Part shown: positions 51,037-60,289 of the stretch, piece after piece
Layout: each line of letters opens with the position of its first letter
How positions within the stretch are numbered: position 1 is the first letter of the stretch
Assembly: GCF_004023625.1 (NCBI RefSeq)
Contig: NZ_RPDJ01000034.1
Location: forward strand, 1 to 64,000
DNA length: 64,000 bases
From: Streptomyces cavernae
GTDB lineage: Bacteria; Actinomycetota; Actinomycetes; Streptomycetales; Streptomycetaceae
Reading direction: 5' to 3'
Position numbers and translations under genes: made by a program
The notes under the pieces: model-generated
Databases searched by the model: none
What the model was told of the DNA's origin: nothing
What the model saw: only the letters and a program-made list of their open reading frames with translations

Positions 51037-52809
51037 TCAGTCCTTGATCTCGCAGATCACGGCGCCGGAGGTGACGGACGCGCCGACCTCCGCCGCGAGG
51101 CCCTTGATGGTGCCGGAGCGGTGTGCGTTCAGCGGCTGCTCCATCTTCATGGCCTCGAGCACGACGACCAGGTCGCCCTCCTTGACCTCCTGGCCCTCCT
51201 CGACGGCGACCTTGACGATCGTGCCCTGCATGGGGGAGGCGAGAGTGTCCCCGGAAGCGGCCGGGCCCGACTTCTTCGCCGCGCGCCGCTTGGGCCGCGC
51301 GCCCGCCGCCAGTCCCGTACGGGCCAGCGACATGCCCAGGCTGGCGGGCAGGGAGACCTCCAGACGCTTGCCGCCGACCTCGACGACGACGGTCTCGCGG
51401 CCCGGCTCCTCCTCCGCCTCGGCGTCGGCGGGGGAGGCGAACGGCTTGATCTCGTTGACGAACTCGGTCTCGATCCAGCGCGTGTGGACCGTGAACGGCT
51501 GGTCGGAGCCGGTCAGTTCGGGGGCGAACGCCGGGTCCTTGACGACCGCGCGGTGGAAGGGGATCGCCGTGGCCATGCCCTCCACCTGGAACTCCTCCAG
51601 GGCGCGGGCGGCTCGCTGCAGGGCCTGCTCACGGGTGGCGCCGGTGACGATCAGCTTCGCCAGGAGGGAGTCCCAGGCGGGGCCGATGACCGAACCCGAC
51701 TCGACACCCGCGTCCAGCCGCACGCCCGGGCCGGACGGCGGGGCGAACGTGGTCACCGTGCCCGGGGCGGGCAGGAAGTTCCGGCCGGGGTCCTCGCCGT
51801 TGATGCGGAACTCGAAGGAATGACCCCGCAGTTCGGGGTCGTCGTAGCCGAGTTCCTCGCCGTCGGCGATACGGAACATCTCGCGGACGAGGTCGATGCC
51901 GGCGACCTCCTCGGTGACCGGGTGCTCCACCTGCAGCCGGGTGTTGACCTCCAGGAAGGAGATCGTGCCGTCCAGGCCGACCAGGAACTCCACCGTGCCC
52001 GCGCCGACGTACCCGGCCTCCTTCAGGATCGCCTTCGACGCCCGGTACAGCTCGGCGACCTGCTCCTCGGACAGGAACGGCGCCGGGGCCTCCTCGACCA
52101 GCTTCTGGTGGCGGCGCTGCAGCGAGCAGTCACGGGTGGAGACGACGACCACGTTGCCGTGGCGGTCGGCCAGGCACTGGGTCTCCACGTGCCGGGGCTT
52201 GTCGAGGTAGCGCTCCACGAAGCACTCCCCGCGCCCGAAGGCCGCGACCGCCTCGCGGACGGCCGAGTCGTACAGCTCCGGGACCTCTTCGAGGGTGCGG
52301 GCCACCTTCAGCCCGCGGCCACCGCCGCCGAACGCGGCCTTGATGGCGATGGGCAGCCCGTGCTCCTCGGCGAACGCCACGACCTCCTCGGCACCGCTCA
52401 CCGGGTCCGGGGTGCCCGCGACCAGCGGGGCGCCGGCGCGCTGCGCGATGTGCCGCGCGGCGACCTTGTCACCCAGATCGCGGATGGCCTGCGGGGGCGG
52501 GCCGATCCAGATCAGGCCCGCGTCCAGCACCGCCTGCGCGAATTCGGCGTTCTCGGACAGGAAGCCGTAGCCGGGGTGGATCGCGTCCGCGCCGGAGTCC
52601 TGGGCCGCCTGCAGCACCTTCGCGATGTCGAGGTAGCTCGTGGCCGGGGTGTCACCGCCGAGAGCGAACGCCTCATCGGCTGCCCGTACGTGCAGGGCGT
52701 CCCGGTCCGGGTCGGCATACACGGCAACGCTCGCGATACCGGCATCCCGGCAGGCCCGCGCCACACGGACAGCGATTTCGCCACGGTTGGCGATGAGCAC
52801 CTTGCGCAC
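51037..52809 (-). CDS. accA2: Acyl-CoA carboxylase alpha subunit (biotin carboxylase plus carrier)
   Basis: A 590-residue subunit of acetyl/propionyl-CoA carboxylase, carrying the biotin carboxylase domain (VLIANRGEIAVRVARACRDAG, AFGGGGRGLKVAR for ATP, EVNTRLQVEHPVTEEV) and a C-terminal biotin carrier domain with the biotin-accepting Lys in VLEAMKMEQPL. Length equals S. coelicolor AccA2. GTG 52809 has AAGGAGGGAG upstream. It works with the beta (55837) and epsilon (55610) subunits nearby, making malonyl- or methylmalonyl-CoA for fatty acids and polyketides. Confidence 0.95.
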   Translation of the reverse strand: MRKVLIANRGEIAVRVARACRDAGIASVAVYADPDRDALHVRAADEAFALGGDTPATSYLDIAKVLQAAQDSGADAIHPGYGFLSENAEFAQAVLDAGLIWIGPPPQAIRDLGDKVAARHIAQRAGAPLVAGTPDPVSGAEEVVAFAEEHGLPIAIKAAFGGGGRGLKVARTLEEVPELYDSAVREAVAAFGRGECFVERYLDKPRHVETQCLADRHGNVVVVSTRDCSLQRRHQKLVEEAPAPFLSEEQVAELYRASKAILKEAGYVGAGTVEFLVGLDGTISFLEVNTRLQVEHPVTEEVAGIDLVREMFRIADGEELGYDDPELRGHSFEFRINGEDPGRNFLPAPGTVTTFAPPSGPGVRLDAGVESGSVIGPAWDSLLAKLIVTGATREQALQRAARALEEFQVEGMATAIPFHRAVVKDPAFAPELTGSDQPFTVHTRWIETEFVNEIKPFASPADAEAEEEPGRETVVVEVGGKRLEVSLPASLGMSLARTGLAAGARPKRRAAKKSGPAASGDTLASPMQGTIVKVAVEEGQEVKEGDLVVVLEAMKMEQPLNAHRSGTIKGLAAEVGASVTSGAVICEIKD

Positions 52810-53199
52810 GATGAGGCTCCCTCCTTGAAACAAGCCGAGTTTAGGGACAGTCGATATGGCCTTTCGACCCGTCCCCAATGGTGAGCTTGCCCACACGGAG
52901 CGTGATTCGAGGCTTGCTCGACCCGTGAAATCCCTTGTCGCACCGAGGTGCCCAGGATTCCTCCCTGGAACCCTAGCCCCCTGATGTGGTCAAGGTCTCT
53001 GTGAGGCCACGCAGCGGCCCGTCGCGTTTCTTTGTGGAATCCCTACGAATGGCCCAACGATTCTTTGCCCGCCCGTGGACCCTTGTCCCCAGGTTTACCC
53101 GTTAGTAGCGTGCGTGTCGTCCTCGCACGCACGTGGTGTGGCGGCGCTCGCGCCCGCGGGAAGCCGGAGTGGCGGCAGGAGTCGGAAGAGGTGGGGCCA
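52810..53199. other. Intergenic region, divergent promoters
   Basis: This 390-base stretch holds the promoters of the carboxylase alpha gene and the next membrane protein. I see no repeat, palindrome or further gene in it. Confidence 0.5.
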
Positions 53200-53679
53200 G
53201 TGGTGCGCAGACCGGTGGCGTGGCTGACGGCGGCCGTGCTCCTCGTGGAGGCCGTGGGATTCGTCCTGGTGAACTGGTTCCTCGGTGTGGTCGTCGACCG
53301 CCAGGACATGTCGCTGGCCGGGCTGGACCCGAACGCGATGGCGATCGGGTCCTGGGTCGCCGGGGCCCTCTTCGGTGTCTATCTCGGGTTCTGCGCCTTC
53401 GTCGCCGCGCGTGTCGCGGTGCGGGACCGTCCGGCGGCCGGGCTGGGGCGCATCGTGCTGATCAGCGCGGCGGTGGTGCACGGTCTGCTGGGCGCGTTCA
53501 CGGTCGGACTGGTGGGCTGGGGCGCGTTCCTGTTCATGATGGTGGTGCTCGGGCTGATCGTGCTCACCCTGATGACGTACGACGCCGACGCCCGGAAGGA
53601 GCCCACGGACGCCGTCCCCGCGAGCGGCGACGGTGACGGGGGCGCCCCCGTCACCCCGCCGACGCCCACAACCACCTGA
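53200..53679 (+). CDS. Four-helix membrane protein of unknown function
   Basis: A 159-residue protein with four hydrophobic segments (WLTAAVLLVEAVGFVLVNWF, IGSWVAGALFGVYLGFCAFVA, GRIVLISAAVVHGLLGAFTVG, AFLFMMVVLGLIVLTLM) and a polar Pro/Thr-rich C-terminus. GTG 53200 is selected for GAGGTG at 53188-53193. I do not recognise a family. It converges with maf. Confidence 0.7.
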   Translation: MVRRPVAWLTAAVLLVEAVGFVLVNWFLGVVVDRQDMSLAGLDPNAMAIGSWVAGALFGVYLGFCAFVAARVAVRDRPAAGLGRIVLISAAVVHGLLGAFTVGLVGWGAFLFMMVVLGLIVLTLMTYDADARKEPTDAVPASGDGDGGAPVTPPTPTTT

Positions 53680-53708
53680 TCGGGGGGCCCGCGCGGACCG
53701 CCCGGTCA

Positions 53709-54326
53709 CTACTCCGGGGGCGTCCACAACTCGGTGATCGAGACGCCCAGTTGGCCCAGCAGGCGGCGCACAAGCGGCAGGGAGATGCCGATGACGTTGC
53801 CGTGGTCGCCGTCGATGCCGTCGATGAACGGGGCGGACCGGCCGTCCAGCGTGAAGGCCCCGGCGACCTGGAGGGGTTCGCCCGAGGCCACGTACGCGGT
53901 GATCTCGGCGTCCGTCGGCTCGCCGAAGCGGACCACGGTGGACGCGGTCCCCGACGCGTACCGCCCTTCGGCCGTGTCCCACACGCAGTGTCCGGTCTGC
54001 AGGGTGCCGGCCCGCCCGCGCATCGCCTTCCAGCGTCCGACGGCCTCCTCGGCGTCCGCGGGCTTGCCGAGCGCCTCGCCGTCCAGGTCGAGCACCGAGT
54101 CACAGCCGATCACCAGCGCTCCCTTGACCTCGGGCCGCGCCGCCACCACCGAGGCCTTCGCCTCGGCCAGGGCGAGCGCGAGTTCGGCGGGGGTCGGGGC
54201 GGCGACGGCGTCCTCGTCGAATCCGCTGACGATCACCTCGGGGTCCAGACCCGCCTGCCGCAGCAGGTTGAGACGGGCCGGGGACTGGGAGGCGAGGACG
54301 AGACGGCGGCGCGGCTGATCGGTCAT
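53709..54326 (-). CDS. maf: Maf-family nucleoside triphosphate pyrophosphatase
   Basis: A 205-residue Maf/HAM1-fold house-cleaning pyrophosphatase acting on dTTP, UTP or modified nucleotides. The N-terminal LVLASQSPARLNLLRQAGL holds the SxxR phosphate motif, and VIGCDSVLDLDGEALGKPADAEEA holds the catalytic Asp. VAGAFTLDGRSAPFIDGIDGD followed by NVIGISLP is the conserved C-terminal part. Length is normal. Confidence 0.93.
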   Translation of the reverse strand: MTDQPRRRLVLASQSPARLNLLRQAGLDPEVIVSGFDEDAVAAPTPAELALALAEAKASVVAARPEVKGALVIGCDSVLDLDGEALGKPADAEEAVGRWKAMRGRAGTLQTGHCVWDTAEGRYASGTASTVVRFGEPTDAEITAYVASGEPLQVAGAFTLDGRSAPFIDGIDGDHGNVIGISLPLVRRLLGQLGVSITELWTPPE

Positions 54327-54392
54327 GCGGTCAGGGTAACGGGGCCGTTCGGGGGGTGTCCGATGCCGACCGGGGCCGACGGGCAGGTACCG

Positions 54393-54521
54393 TCACCGCA
54401 CGCCGAGGAGGACCATCCCGAGCACCATGGCCAACGCGAGGAGAATCCCCAGACGTCGCAACATCACCTGTGTGTCGCGGAGTTCCTCCGGGGGTTCGTT
54501 CTCGGGATCGGACCACAGCAT
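54393..54521 (-). CDS. mmpB: MmpB-like small morphogenic membrane protein
   Basis: A 42-residue protein read from ATG 54521: MLWSDPENEPPEELRDTQ, then MLRRLGILLALAMVLGMVLL and GVR, ending at TGA. It has an acidic proline-rich cytoplasmic head and one membrane helix. It fits the short protein annotated MmpB in Streptomyces genomes, usually found between maf and the carboxylase genes as here. Only the name is from memory. No strong Shine-Dalgarno is visible (GAGGATCGTTGAC). Confidence 0.7.
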   Translation of the reverse strand: MLWSDPENEPPEELRDTQVMLRRLGILLALAMVLGMVLLGVR

Positions 54522-54632
54522 GTCAACGATCCTCCGGCCGCGGGCGCCCGTACGCCTGAGTACGCGTACTCAACTTGAGGGCGGGGACGAGGACGCTGGA
54601 GCCCTGAGGGTCAAGAGGGCCTCGAAGGACGT

Positions 54633-55421
54633 TCACGACTTCGTGGGTCCCGAGGCTTCCGAGGACGCGGAGGAGGCGGAGGACCCGGAGGACCCGGAGG
54701 ACCCGGAGGACGCTGGAGACACCGAGAGGCCGGGGGGTGCGGACAATTCGGCCGTGGGTGCTCCCGGCGGGGGGTTCGGCGGGGTTACTTCGCTGTCGGG
54801 CAGCCTCGGCGGGGTGGTCTCCCGGAACAGGAGCCGGTCGAGGTCGACCAGGCCGGTCTTCTCCGTCACCGTGATGTGGTCGAGCACGGTGCTGTTGGCC
54901 TGGTCGGCCAGTTCGCGGATCAGCGAGTTCCGCGTGGTGGCGCGGATGTTCGCGATGACCGGGAAGATCTGGCCGTGGGTCAGCCGCAGGATGTTGGCGA
55001 GGTCGCTGTCGAACTGTTTGCCGGTGTCGGCGCCGAGTGTCGCCACGAAGCCCTGCTGTTGTGGGGAGGGCTGGTTGGGCAGGGTGATGCCCAGCCGGGC
55101 GGCCACCTTGCGGGCCTCCGCGTCGAGCGCTGCATGGCCGACGACGAGATGCTGCCCGGCGGTCCTGACGGCGTCGGTGGTGCCCTTCTGCAGGGCCAGC
55201 AGGCCGGACGGGAACTCCCACAGCCCCGCCGCGCGCACCTTGACGACGAAGTCGCGGTCGGCCTCGGTGAGCGGCCCGGTCGGGGTCTGGGCGATGACGC
55301 GGTTCGGGGTGCTCGCCGTGTGCTGGATTCCGAGCATCGCCGGATAGGCGAGCGCGCCGATGGTCAGCGCCATGGCGCCGACCACCAAGCCCGTTCCGGC
55401 GCTATTCCGTGACATGCGCAT
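54633..55421 (-). CDS. DUF4142 exported/membrane protein
   Basis: A 262-residue protein with one N-terminal helix (GLVVGAMALTIGALAYPAML) and a DUF4142 domain: LTEADRDFVVKVRAAGLWE, VRTAGQHLVVGHAALDAEA, LGADTGKQFDSDLANILRL, followed by LIRELADQANSTVLDHI. The four-helix fold resembles ferritin-like proteins. The C-terminal 60 residues are Pro- then Ser/Gly-rich (SSGSSGSSGSSASS), encoded by a run of GGACCCGGA-like units near 54675. Its function is unknown. Confidence 0.8.
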   Translation of the reverse strand: MRMSRNSAGTGLVVGAMALTIGALAYPAMLGIQHTASTPNRVIAQTPTGPLTEADRDFVVKVRAAGLWEFPSGLLALQKGTTDAVRTAGQHLVVGHAALDAEARKVAARLGITLPNQPSPQQQGFVATLGADTGKQFDSDLANILRLTHGQIFPVIANIRATTRNSLIRELADQANSTVLDHITVTEKTGLVDLDRLLFRETTPPRLPDSEVTPPNPPPGAPTAELSAPPGLSVSPASSGSSGSSGSSASSASSEASGPTKS

Positions 55422-55609
55422 GGCGCCCTCCTCGCATGCGGGCGCCCCGCCGGTCGGGGGCGCCGCACGGAGGTACGGGCGCGGTGGGTCTCAGAAGCCT
55501 CTGCTCCGGGCAAAGCGTTGGTCATGGCATGCACAGCGGAGCTGATGGCGGGGGCGGCGCGGCCGGCGGGGGCCGGCCCAGGGGGCGCGGCCCCCGGTCG
55601 GGGGAAGGC

Positions 55610-55819
55610 TCAGCCCGGCCAGTAGGTCCGCGTCCAGGCCTTCGGTCCCGGCGCGGGCAGGCGGGACTGGGCGACGCGGGACGGGTCCGCCCAGGCGTCC
55701 GGCTCACGCACCGCGCCGGACGGCGAGGAGCTCGCCGCCGCGGCGCGTGCCCTGACCACCGCCAGTGCGGCGGCCAGCTCCTCCGGGGTCGGGTTGCCCC
55801 GTACGACCCTGATGTTCAT
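55610..55819 (-). CDS. accE: Acyl-CoA carboxylase epsilon subunit
   Basis: A 69-residue actinobacterial AccE/PccE subunit: NIRVVRGNPTPEELAAALAV at the N-terminus, and AWADPSRVAQSRLPAPGPKA before the final WTRTYWPG. The epsilon subunit tethers and activates the alpha-beta complex. It begins 17 bases after the beta-subunit stop, so it is in the same operon. Confidence 0.92.
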   Translation of the reverse strand: MNIRVVRGNPTPEELAAALAVVRARAAAASSSPSGAVREPDAWADPSRVAQSRLPAPGPKAWTRTYWPG

Positions 55820-55836
55820 GACGACTCCCAGCAGGC

Positions 55837-57435
55837 CTAGAGGGGGATGTTGCCGTGCTTCCTCGGGGGCAGGTTCTCCCGCTTGGTGCGCAGCTGACGC
55901 AGTCCGCGGACGACGTGCGCACGGGTGTCGGACGGCATGATCACCGCGTCGATGTAGCCGCGTTCGGCCGCCGTGTAGGGGTTGAGGAGGGTGTCCTCGT
56001 ACTCCTGGATGAGCTGTGCCCGCACCGCCTCCCGCTCCTCCTCCGGCGCCGCCGCGATCGTGCGCCGGTGCAGGATGTTGACCGCGCCCTGCGCGCCCAT
56101 GACGGCGATCTGCGCGGTCGGCCAGGCGAGGTTGAGGTCGGCGCCCAGGTGCTTGGAGCCCATGACGTCGTACGCGCCGCCGAACGCCTTCCGTGTGATC
56201 ACCGTGATCAGCGGGACCGTCGCCTCGGCGTAGGCGTAGATCAGCTTCGCGCCGCGCCGGATGATGCCCTCGTGCTCCTGGCCGACACCCGGCAGGAAGC
56301 CGGGGACGTCCACGAAGGTGATCACGGGCACGTTGAAGGCGTCGCAGGTGCGCACGAAACGCGCGGCCTTCTCGCTCGCGTCGATGTCGAGGCAGCCGGC
56401 GAACTGCAGCGGCTGGTTGGCGACGATGCCCACCGGGTGGCCCTCGACCCGGCCGAAGCCGGTGAGGATGTTCGGCGCGAACAGCGCCTGCGTCTCGAAG
56501 AACTCGGCGTCGTCCAGGATGTGTTCGATCACCGTGTGCATGTCGTACGGCTGGTTGGCGCTGTCGGGGACCAGCACGTCCAGCTCGCGGTCCTCGTCGG
56601 TGGCGGAGAGTTCCGCCTCCTCCGGGAACGCCGGGGGCTCACTGAGGTTGTTCGACGGCAGGTACGACAGCAGCGACTTGATGTACTCGATGGCGTCCTT
56701 CTCGTCGCCCGCCATGTGGTGCGCCACGCCCGAGACGGCGTTGTGGGTGCGGGCGCCGCCGAGTTCCTCGAAGCCGACGTCCTCCCCGGTGACGGTCTTG
56801 ATGACATCGGGTCCGGTGATGAACATGTGCGACGTCTGGTCGACCATCACCGTGAAGTCGGTGATCGCCGGGGAGTAGACCGCGCCGCCCGCGCAGGGCC
56901 CGACGACCAGGCTGATCTGCGGGATCACACCCGAGGCGTGCGTGTTGCGGCGGAAGATCTCCCCGTACATGCCGAGGGCCATCACGCCCTCCTGGATCCG
57001 GGCGCCACCGGAGTCGTTGATACCGATCACCGGGCAGCCGGTCTTCAGCGCGAAGTCCATGATCTTCACGATCTTCTGGCCGAAGACCTCGCCGAGAGCA
57101 CCGCCGAAGACGGTGAAGTCCTGGGAGAACACCGCCACGGGACGCCCGTCGACCGTTCCGTAGCCGGTCACCACGCCGTCCCCATACGGACGGTTCTTCT
57201 CCAGCCCGAAGGCGGTCGAGCGGTGCTGTGCGAACTCGTCCAGCTCGACGAACGAACCCTCGTCCAGCAGGAGTTCGATCCGCTCGCGCGCCGTGAGCTT
57301 GCCCTTCGCGTGCTGCTTCTCCACCGCGCGCGCGGAGCCGGCGTGGGTCGCCTCGTGAATGCGCCGCTGGAGGTCCGCGAGCTTCCCCGCGGTCGTGTGG
57401 ATGTCGATCTCGCGCGGCTCTTCCGGCTCGGACAT
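55837..57435 (-). CDS. pccB: Acyl-CoA carboxylase beta subunit (propionyl-CoA type)
   Basis: A 532-residue carboxyltransferase subunit with two crotonase-like domains. Landmarks are GKLTARERIELLLDEGSFVELD, INDSGGARIQEGV, VVGPCAGGAVYSPAITDF, FVDVPGFLPGVGQEHEGIIRRGAKL and TVITRKAFGGAYDVMGSKHLGAD. The Asp of GGAYDVM is the position (422 in S. coelicolor PccB) that selects propionyl-CoA, where acetyl-CoA-specific subunits differ. It carboxylates propionyl-CoA with biotin from the alpha subunit. ATG 57435; divergent from birA, which biotinylates its partner. Confidence 0.95.
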   Translation of the reverse strand: MSEPEEPREIDIHTTAGKLADLQRRIHEATHAGSARAVEKQHAKGKLTARERIELLLDEGSFVELDEFAQHRSTAFGLEKNRPYGDGVVTGYGTVDGRPVAVFSQDFTVFGGALGEVFGQKIVKIMDFALKTGCPVIGINDSGGARIQEGVMALGMYGEIFRRNTHASGVIPQISLVVGPCAGGAVYSPAITDFTVMVDQTSHMFITGPDVIKTVTGEDVGFEELGGARTHNAVSGVAHHMAGDEKDAIEYIKSLLSYLPSNNLSEPPAFPEEAELSATDEDRELDVLVPDSANQPYDMHTVIEHILDDAEFFETQALFAPNILTGFGRVEGHPVGIVANQPLQFAGCLDIDASEKAARFVRTCDAFNVPVITFVDVPGFLPGVGQEHEGIIRRGAKLIYAYAEATVPLITVITRKAFGGAYDVMGSKHLGADLNLAWPTAQIAVMGAQGAVNILHRRTIAAAPEEEREAVRAQLIQEYEDTLLNPYTAAERGYIDAVIMPSDTRAHVVRGLRQLRTKRENLPPRKHGNIPL

Positions 57436-57643
57436 GGGGATGCGGCTCCCTGCCTGCTCTATGGGGACGTGGGGACGGTGGGGGATGGGGGCACGGCGGT
57501 CGTGGGGGTGCGGTACCTGGGCGGGGAACGTACTGGACGACCTGCTCAGGGGAGTTGCTGCCGAGGAGTTGCTACTGGTTCGTAGGGTAGTGGCGCCGAT
57601 ACCTTTCGGCAGTGCGGCGTTTAACACACCTAGGGTGGGTTGC

Positions 57644-58519
57644 ATGACGCCCCGAGATGCCTCAGATCCGAACGACAGCCGGTGGTCCGACCTGGACCGT
57701 CCTCCGCTGAACACCGCCTCCCTGCGCCGGGCGCTGGTGCGGGACGGCGGCCACGGCGGATTCTGGCGCGACGTCGACGTGGTGGAGCGCACCGGGTCCA
57801 CCAATACCGACCTCGTCCGCCTCGCGGAGCAGGGCAAGGCGGACGAGGGCTCGGTCCTCGTCGCCGAGGAGCAGAACGCCGGGCGGGGGCGCCTCGAGCG
57901 CGCCTGGACGGCTCCCGCGCGCTCCGGCCTGTTCTTCTCGGTGCTGCTCAAGCCCTCCGCGGTGCCGGTGGCCCGCTGGGGCTGGCTGCCGCTGCTCACC
58001 GGGGTGGCGGTGGCGACGGCGCTGTCAAGGACCGCGGGGGTCGACACGTCACTCAAATGGCCTAACGATCTGCTGTTGTCGGTGGACGGCGAGGAGCGCA
58101 AGGCGGGCGGGATTCTCGCCGAGCGCGCGGGCGACGACGGGATCGTGATCGGCATCGGGATCAACGTCACCCTCCGCGCGGACGAGCTGCCCGTGCCCAC
58201 GGCCACCTCACTCGCCCTCGCCGGCGCCACCACCACCGACCGCGACCCGCTGCTGCGGGCCGTGCTGCGTTCGCTGGAGCAGTGGTACGTGCGGTGGCGC
58301 GAGGCCGGCGGCGATCCCGTGTCGAGCGGTCTGCAGGAGACGTACGCGGCGGGGTGCGCGACGCTCGGCCGCACCGTCCGTGCGGAGCTTCCCGGCGGAC
58401 GCTCGGTCACCGGGGAGGCGGTCGCGCTGGATGGGGACGGCAGACTCATCCTGGCCACCGGAGAAGGTGTGCAGGAGCCGGTGGGGGCGGGGGACATCGT
58501 GCATCTGCGAGGTGTGTGA
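57644..58519 (+). CDS. birA: Biotin-[acetyl-CoA carboxylase] ligase
   Basis: A 291-residue group I biotin protein ligase that attaches biotin to the carrier domain of the carboxylase alpha subunit. Motifs are ERTGSTNTDL, AEEQNAGRGRLERAWTAP (biotinyl-AMP loop), LKWPNDLLL and GGILAERAGDDGIVIGIGIN. There is no N-terminal repressor HTH, so it should not regulate bio genes. A TAGGGT hexamer at 57631-57636 ends eight bases before ATG 57644, suggesting a leaderless mRNA. Confidence 0.94.
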   Translation: MTPRDASDPNDSRWSDLDRPPLNTASLRRALVRDGGHGGFWRDVDVVERTGSTNTDLVRLAEQGKADEGSVLVAEEQNAGRGRLERAWTAPARSGLFFSVLLKPSAVPVARWGWLPLLTGVAVATALSRTAGVDTSLKWPNDLLLSVDGEERKAGGILAERAGDDGIVIGIGINVTLRADELPVPTATSLALAGATTTDRDPLLRAVLRSLEQWYVRWREAGGDPVSSGLQETYAAGCATLGRTVRAELPGGRSVTGEAVALDGDGRLILATGEGVQEPVGAGDIVHLRGV

Positions 58520-58683
58520 GCCCGGGGCGTCCGCCGCCCGCTTGGCGTGTGGCCGACGCCCCACGCCCGCTCAGCGCGCGGTCCCAGGGCCCTGATCCCC
58601 TCACGGGAGTGAGCCAGCGCACACCTGCCGTAGAGTTGAGCACGGTCGATACCTGACCGCAGCAGATCGGAAGGGCAGCAGGC

Positions 58684-60216
58684 GTGACCGTCGACGACAC
58701 GGGCTCCGGCTCCGGTACTCCCGCCGGAGACGGCGAGCCCGGCCGTACCGCCGGGTCCGTCGCCGACCACTCGTCGGACGGCGCCGAACAGCCGACCGGA
58801 GCTCCGGACCTCACCGACGGCTCCACCCCCGGCAGCTCCGAGGATCCCGCACCCACCGACCGCCCCGAGCGGGCAGCACTGCCCGACCGGTCGGCCCCCC
58901 GACCGCCGACGTCCCCGCGGGCATCGGCGACCGAGCGGCAGTCGGCCTCCGAGCGGCAGTCGGCCTCCGACCGCACCGCGCAAGCGGATCCGGAGGCCGG
59001 GTCCGGACGGACAGGTCCCGAGGCCGCCGACGGGCGGGCAGGCCCGGGGGCCGGCACCGGGCGGGTCGGACCCGACACCGACGGAGCGCAGCCCGCGGCG
59101 GGCGAGCATGCCGAGCCGCCCCCGCGTCCCGAACCACCGTCCCGCGGCGACGCGCCCCCGGCCGACCCCCGCGACAACCCCCTCGCCCTCCGGCTGGAGG
59201 CGCTCATCATCGGCGCGGAGCGCCGCTACACCCCGTTCCAGGCGGCCCGCAGCGCGGGCGTCTCCATGGAACTGGCCTCCCGTTTCTGGCGGGCCATGGG
59301 CTTCGCCGACATAGGCCAGGCCAAGGCGCTGACGGAGGCGGACGTGCTGGCGCTGCGCCGGCTCGCCGGTCTCGTCGAGGCGGGGCTGCTCAGCGAGGCG
59401 ATGGCGGTGCAGGTGGCGCGGTCGACGGGGCAGACCACGGCGCGCCTGGCCGAATGGCAGATCGACTCCTTCCTGGAGGGCCTGACCGAACCGCCCGAAC
59501 CGGGGATGACGCGCACCGAGGTGACGTACCCCCTGATCGAGCTGCTCCTGCCCGAACTGGAGGAGTTCCTCGTCTACGTGTGGCGCCGCCAGCTCGCCGC
59601 CGCCACCGGCCGCGTCGTACAGGCGGCCGACGACGAGGAGATGGTGGACCGCCGGCTGTGCGTCGGCTTCGCGGACCTGGTCGGCTTCACGCGGCTGACG
59701 CGCCGCATGGAGGAGGAGGAGCTCGGCGAGCTGGTCGAGGCGTTTGAGACGACGGCCGCCGACCTGGTGGCCGCGCGCGGCGGGCGGCTGATCAAGACCC
59801 TCGGCGACGAGGTCCTGTACGCGGCGGATGACGCGGGTACGGCCGCCGAGATCGCGTTGCGCCTCATCGAGACCATGGCGAACGACGAGACGATGCCCGA
59901 GCTCCGCGTCGGTCTCGCCTTCGGCACGGTGACGACGCGGATGGGCGACGTCTTCGGTACGACGGTCAACCTCGCGAGCCGGCTCACCTCGATAGCGCCC
60001 AGGGACGCGGTGCTGGTGGACCAGGCGCTCGCCGAGGAGCTCATTCGCACGGGCGAGGCCCCCGCGTCCGAGACGGAGGCCGCGGAGGCGGCTGCCGCGG
60101 CGGAGAAGGAGGGCAAGGAGCCCCCCACGTACCGCTTCGCGCTCCAGCCGATGTGGCAGCGCCCGGTGCGCGGCCTCGGCGTGGTCGAACCCTGGCTGCT
60201 GACCCGCCGGGCCTGA
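58684..60216 (+). CDS. cya: Class III adenylate cyclase
   Basis: A 510-residue nucleotide cyclase. Residues 1-160 are disordered, rich in Pro, Gly and Ala, with SASERQ repeats. A helical regulatory domain (ALRLEALIIGAERRYTPFQA onwards, residues 165-300) has the actinobacterial Cya pattern. The catalytic domain (about 320-470) has LCVGFADLVGFTRLTRRM (first metal Asp) and RLIKTLGDEVLYAADDA (substrate Lys and second Asp). No membrane helix is present. cAMP promotes germination and development in Streptomyces. The N-terminus looks longer than in the S. coelicolor homologue as I recall it. Confidence 0.9.
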   Translation: MTVDDTGSGSGTPAGDGEPGRTAGSVADHSSDGAEQPTGAPDLTDGSTPGSSEDPAPTDRPERAALPDRSAPRPPTSPRASATERQSASERQSASDRTAQADPEAGSGRTGPEAADGRAGPGAGTGRVGPDTDGAQPAAGEHAEPPPRPEPPSRGDAPPADPRDNPLALRLEALIIGAERRYTPFQAARSAGVSMELASRFWRAMGFADIGQAKALTEADVLALRRLAGLVEAGLLSEAMAVQVARSTGQTTARLAEWQIDSFLEGLTEPPEPGMTRTEVTYPLIELLLPELEEFLVYVWRRQLAAATGRVVQAADDEEMVDRRLCVGFADLVGFTRLTRRMEEEELGELVEAFETTAADLVAARGGRLIKTLGDEVLYAADDAGTAAEIALRLIETMANDETMPELRVGLAFGTVTTRMGDVFGTTVNLASRLTSIAPRDAVLVDQALAEELIRTGEAPASETEAAEAAAAAEKEGKEPPTYRFALQPMWQRPVRGLGVVEPWLLTRRA

Positions 60217-60289
60217 TGCCCTGCCGTCTCCCGGGACCGCAAGGCGGGCGGAAGGCGGGAAGCGGGCGGAAGGCGGGCGGAGGCGGGCC

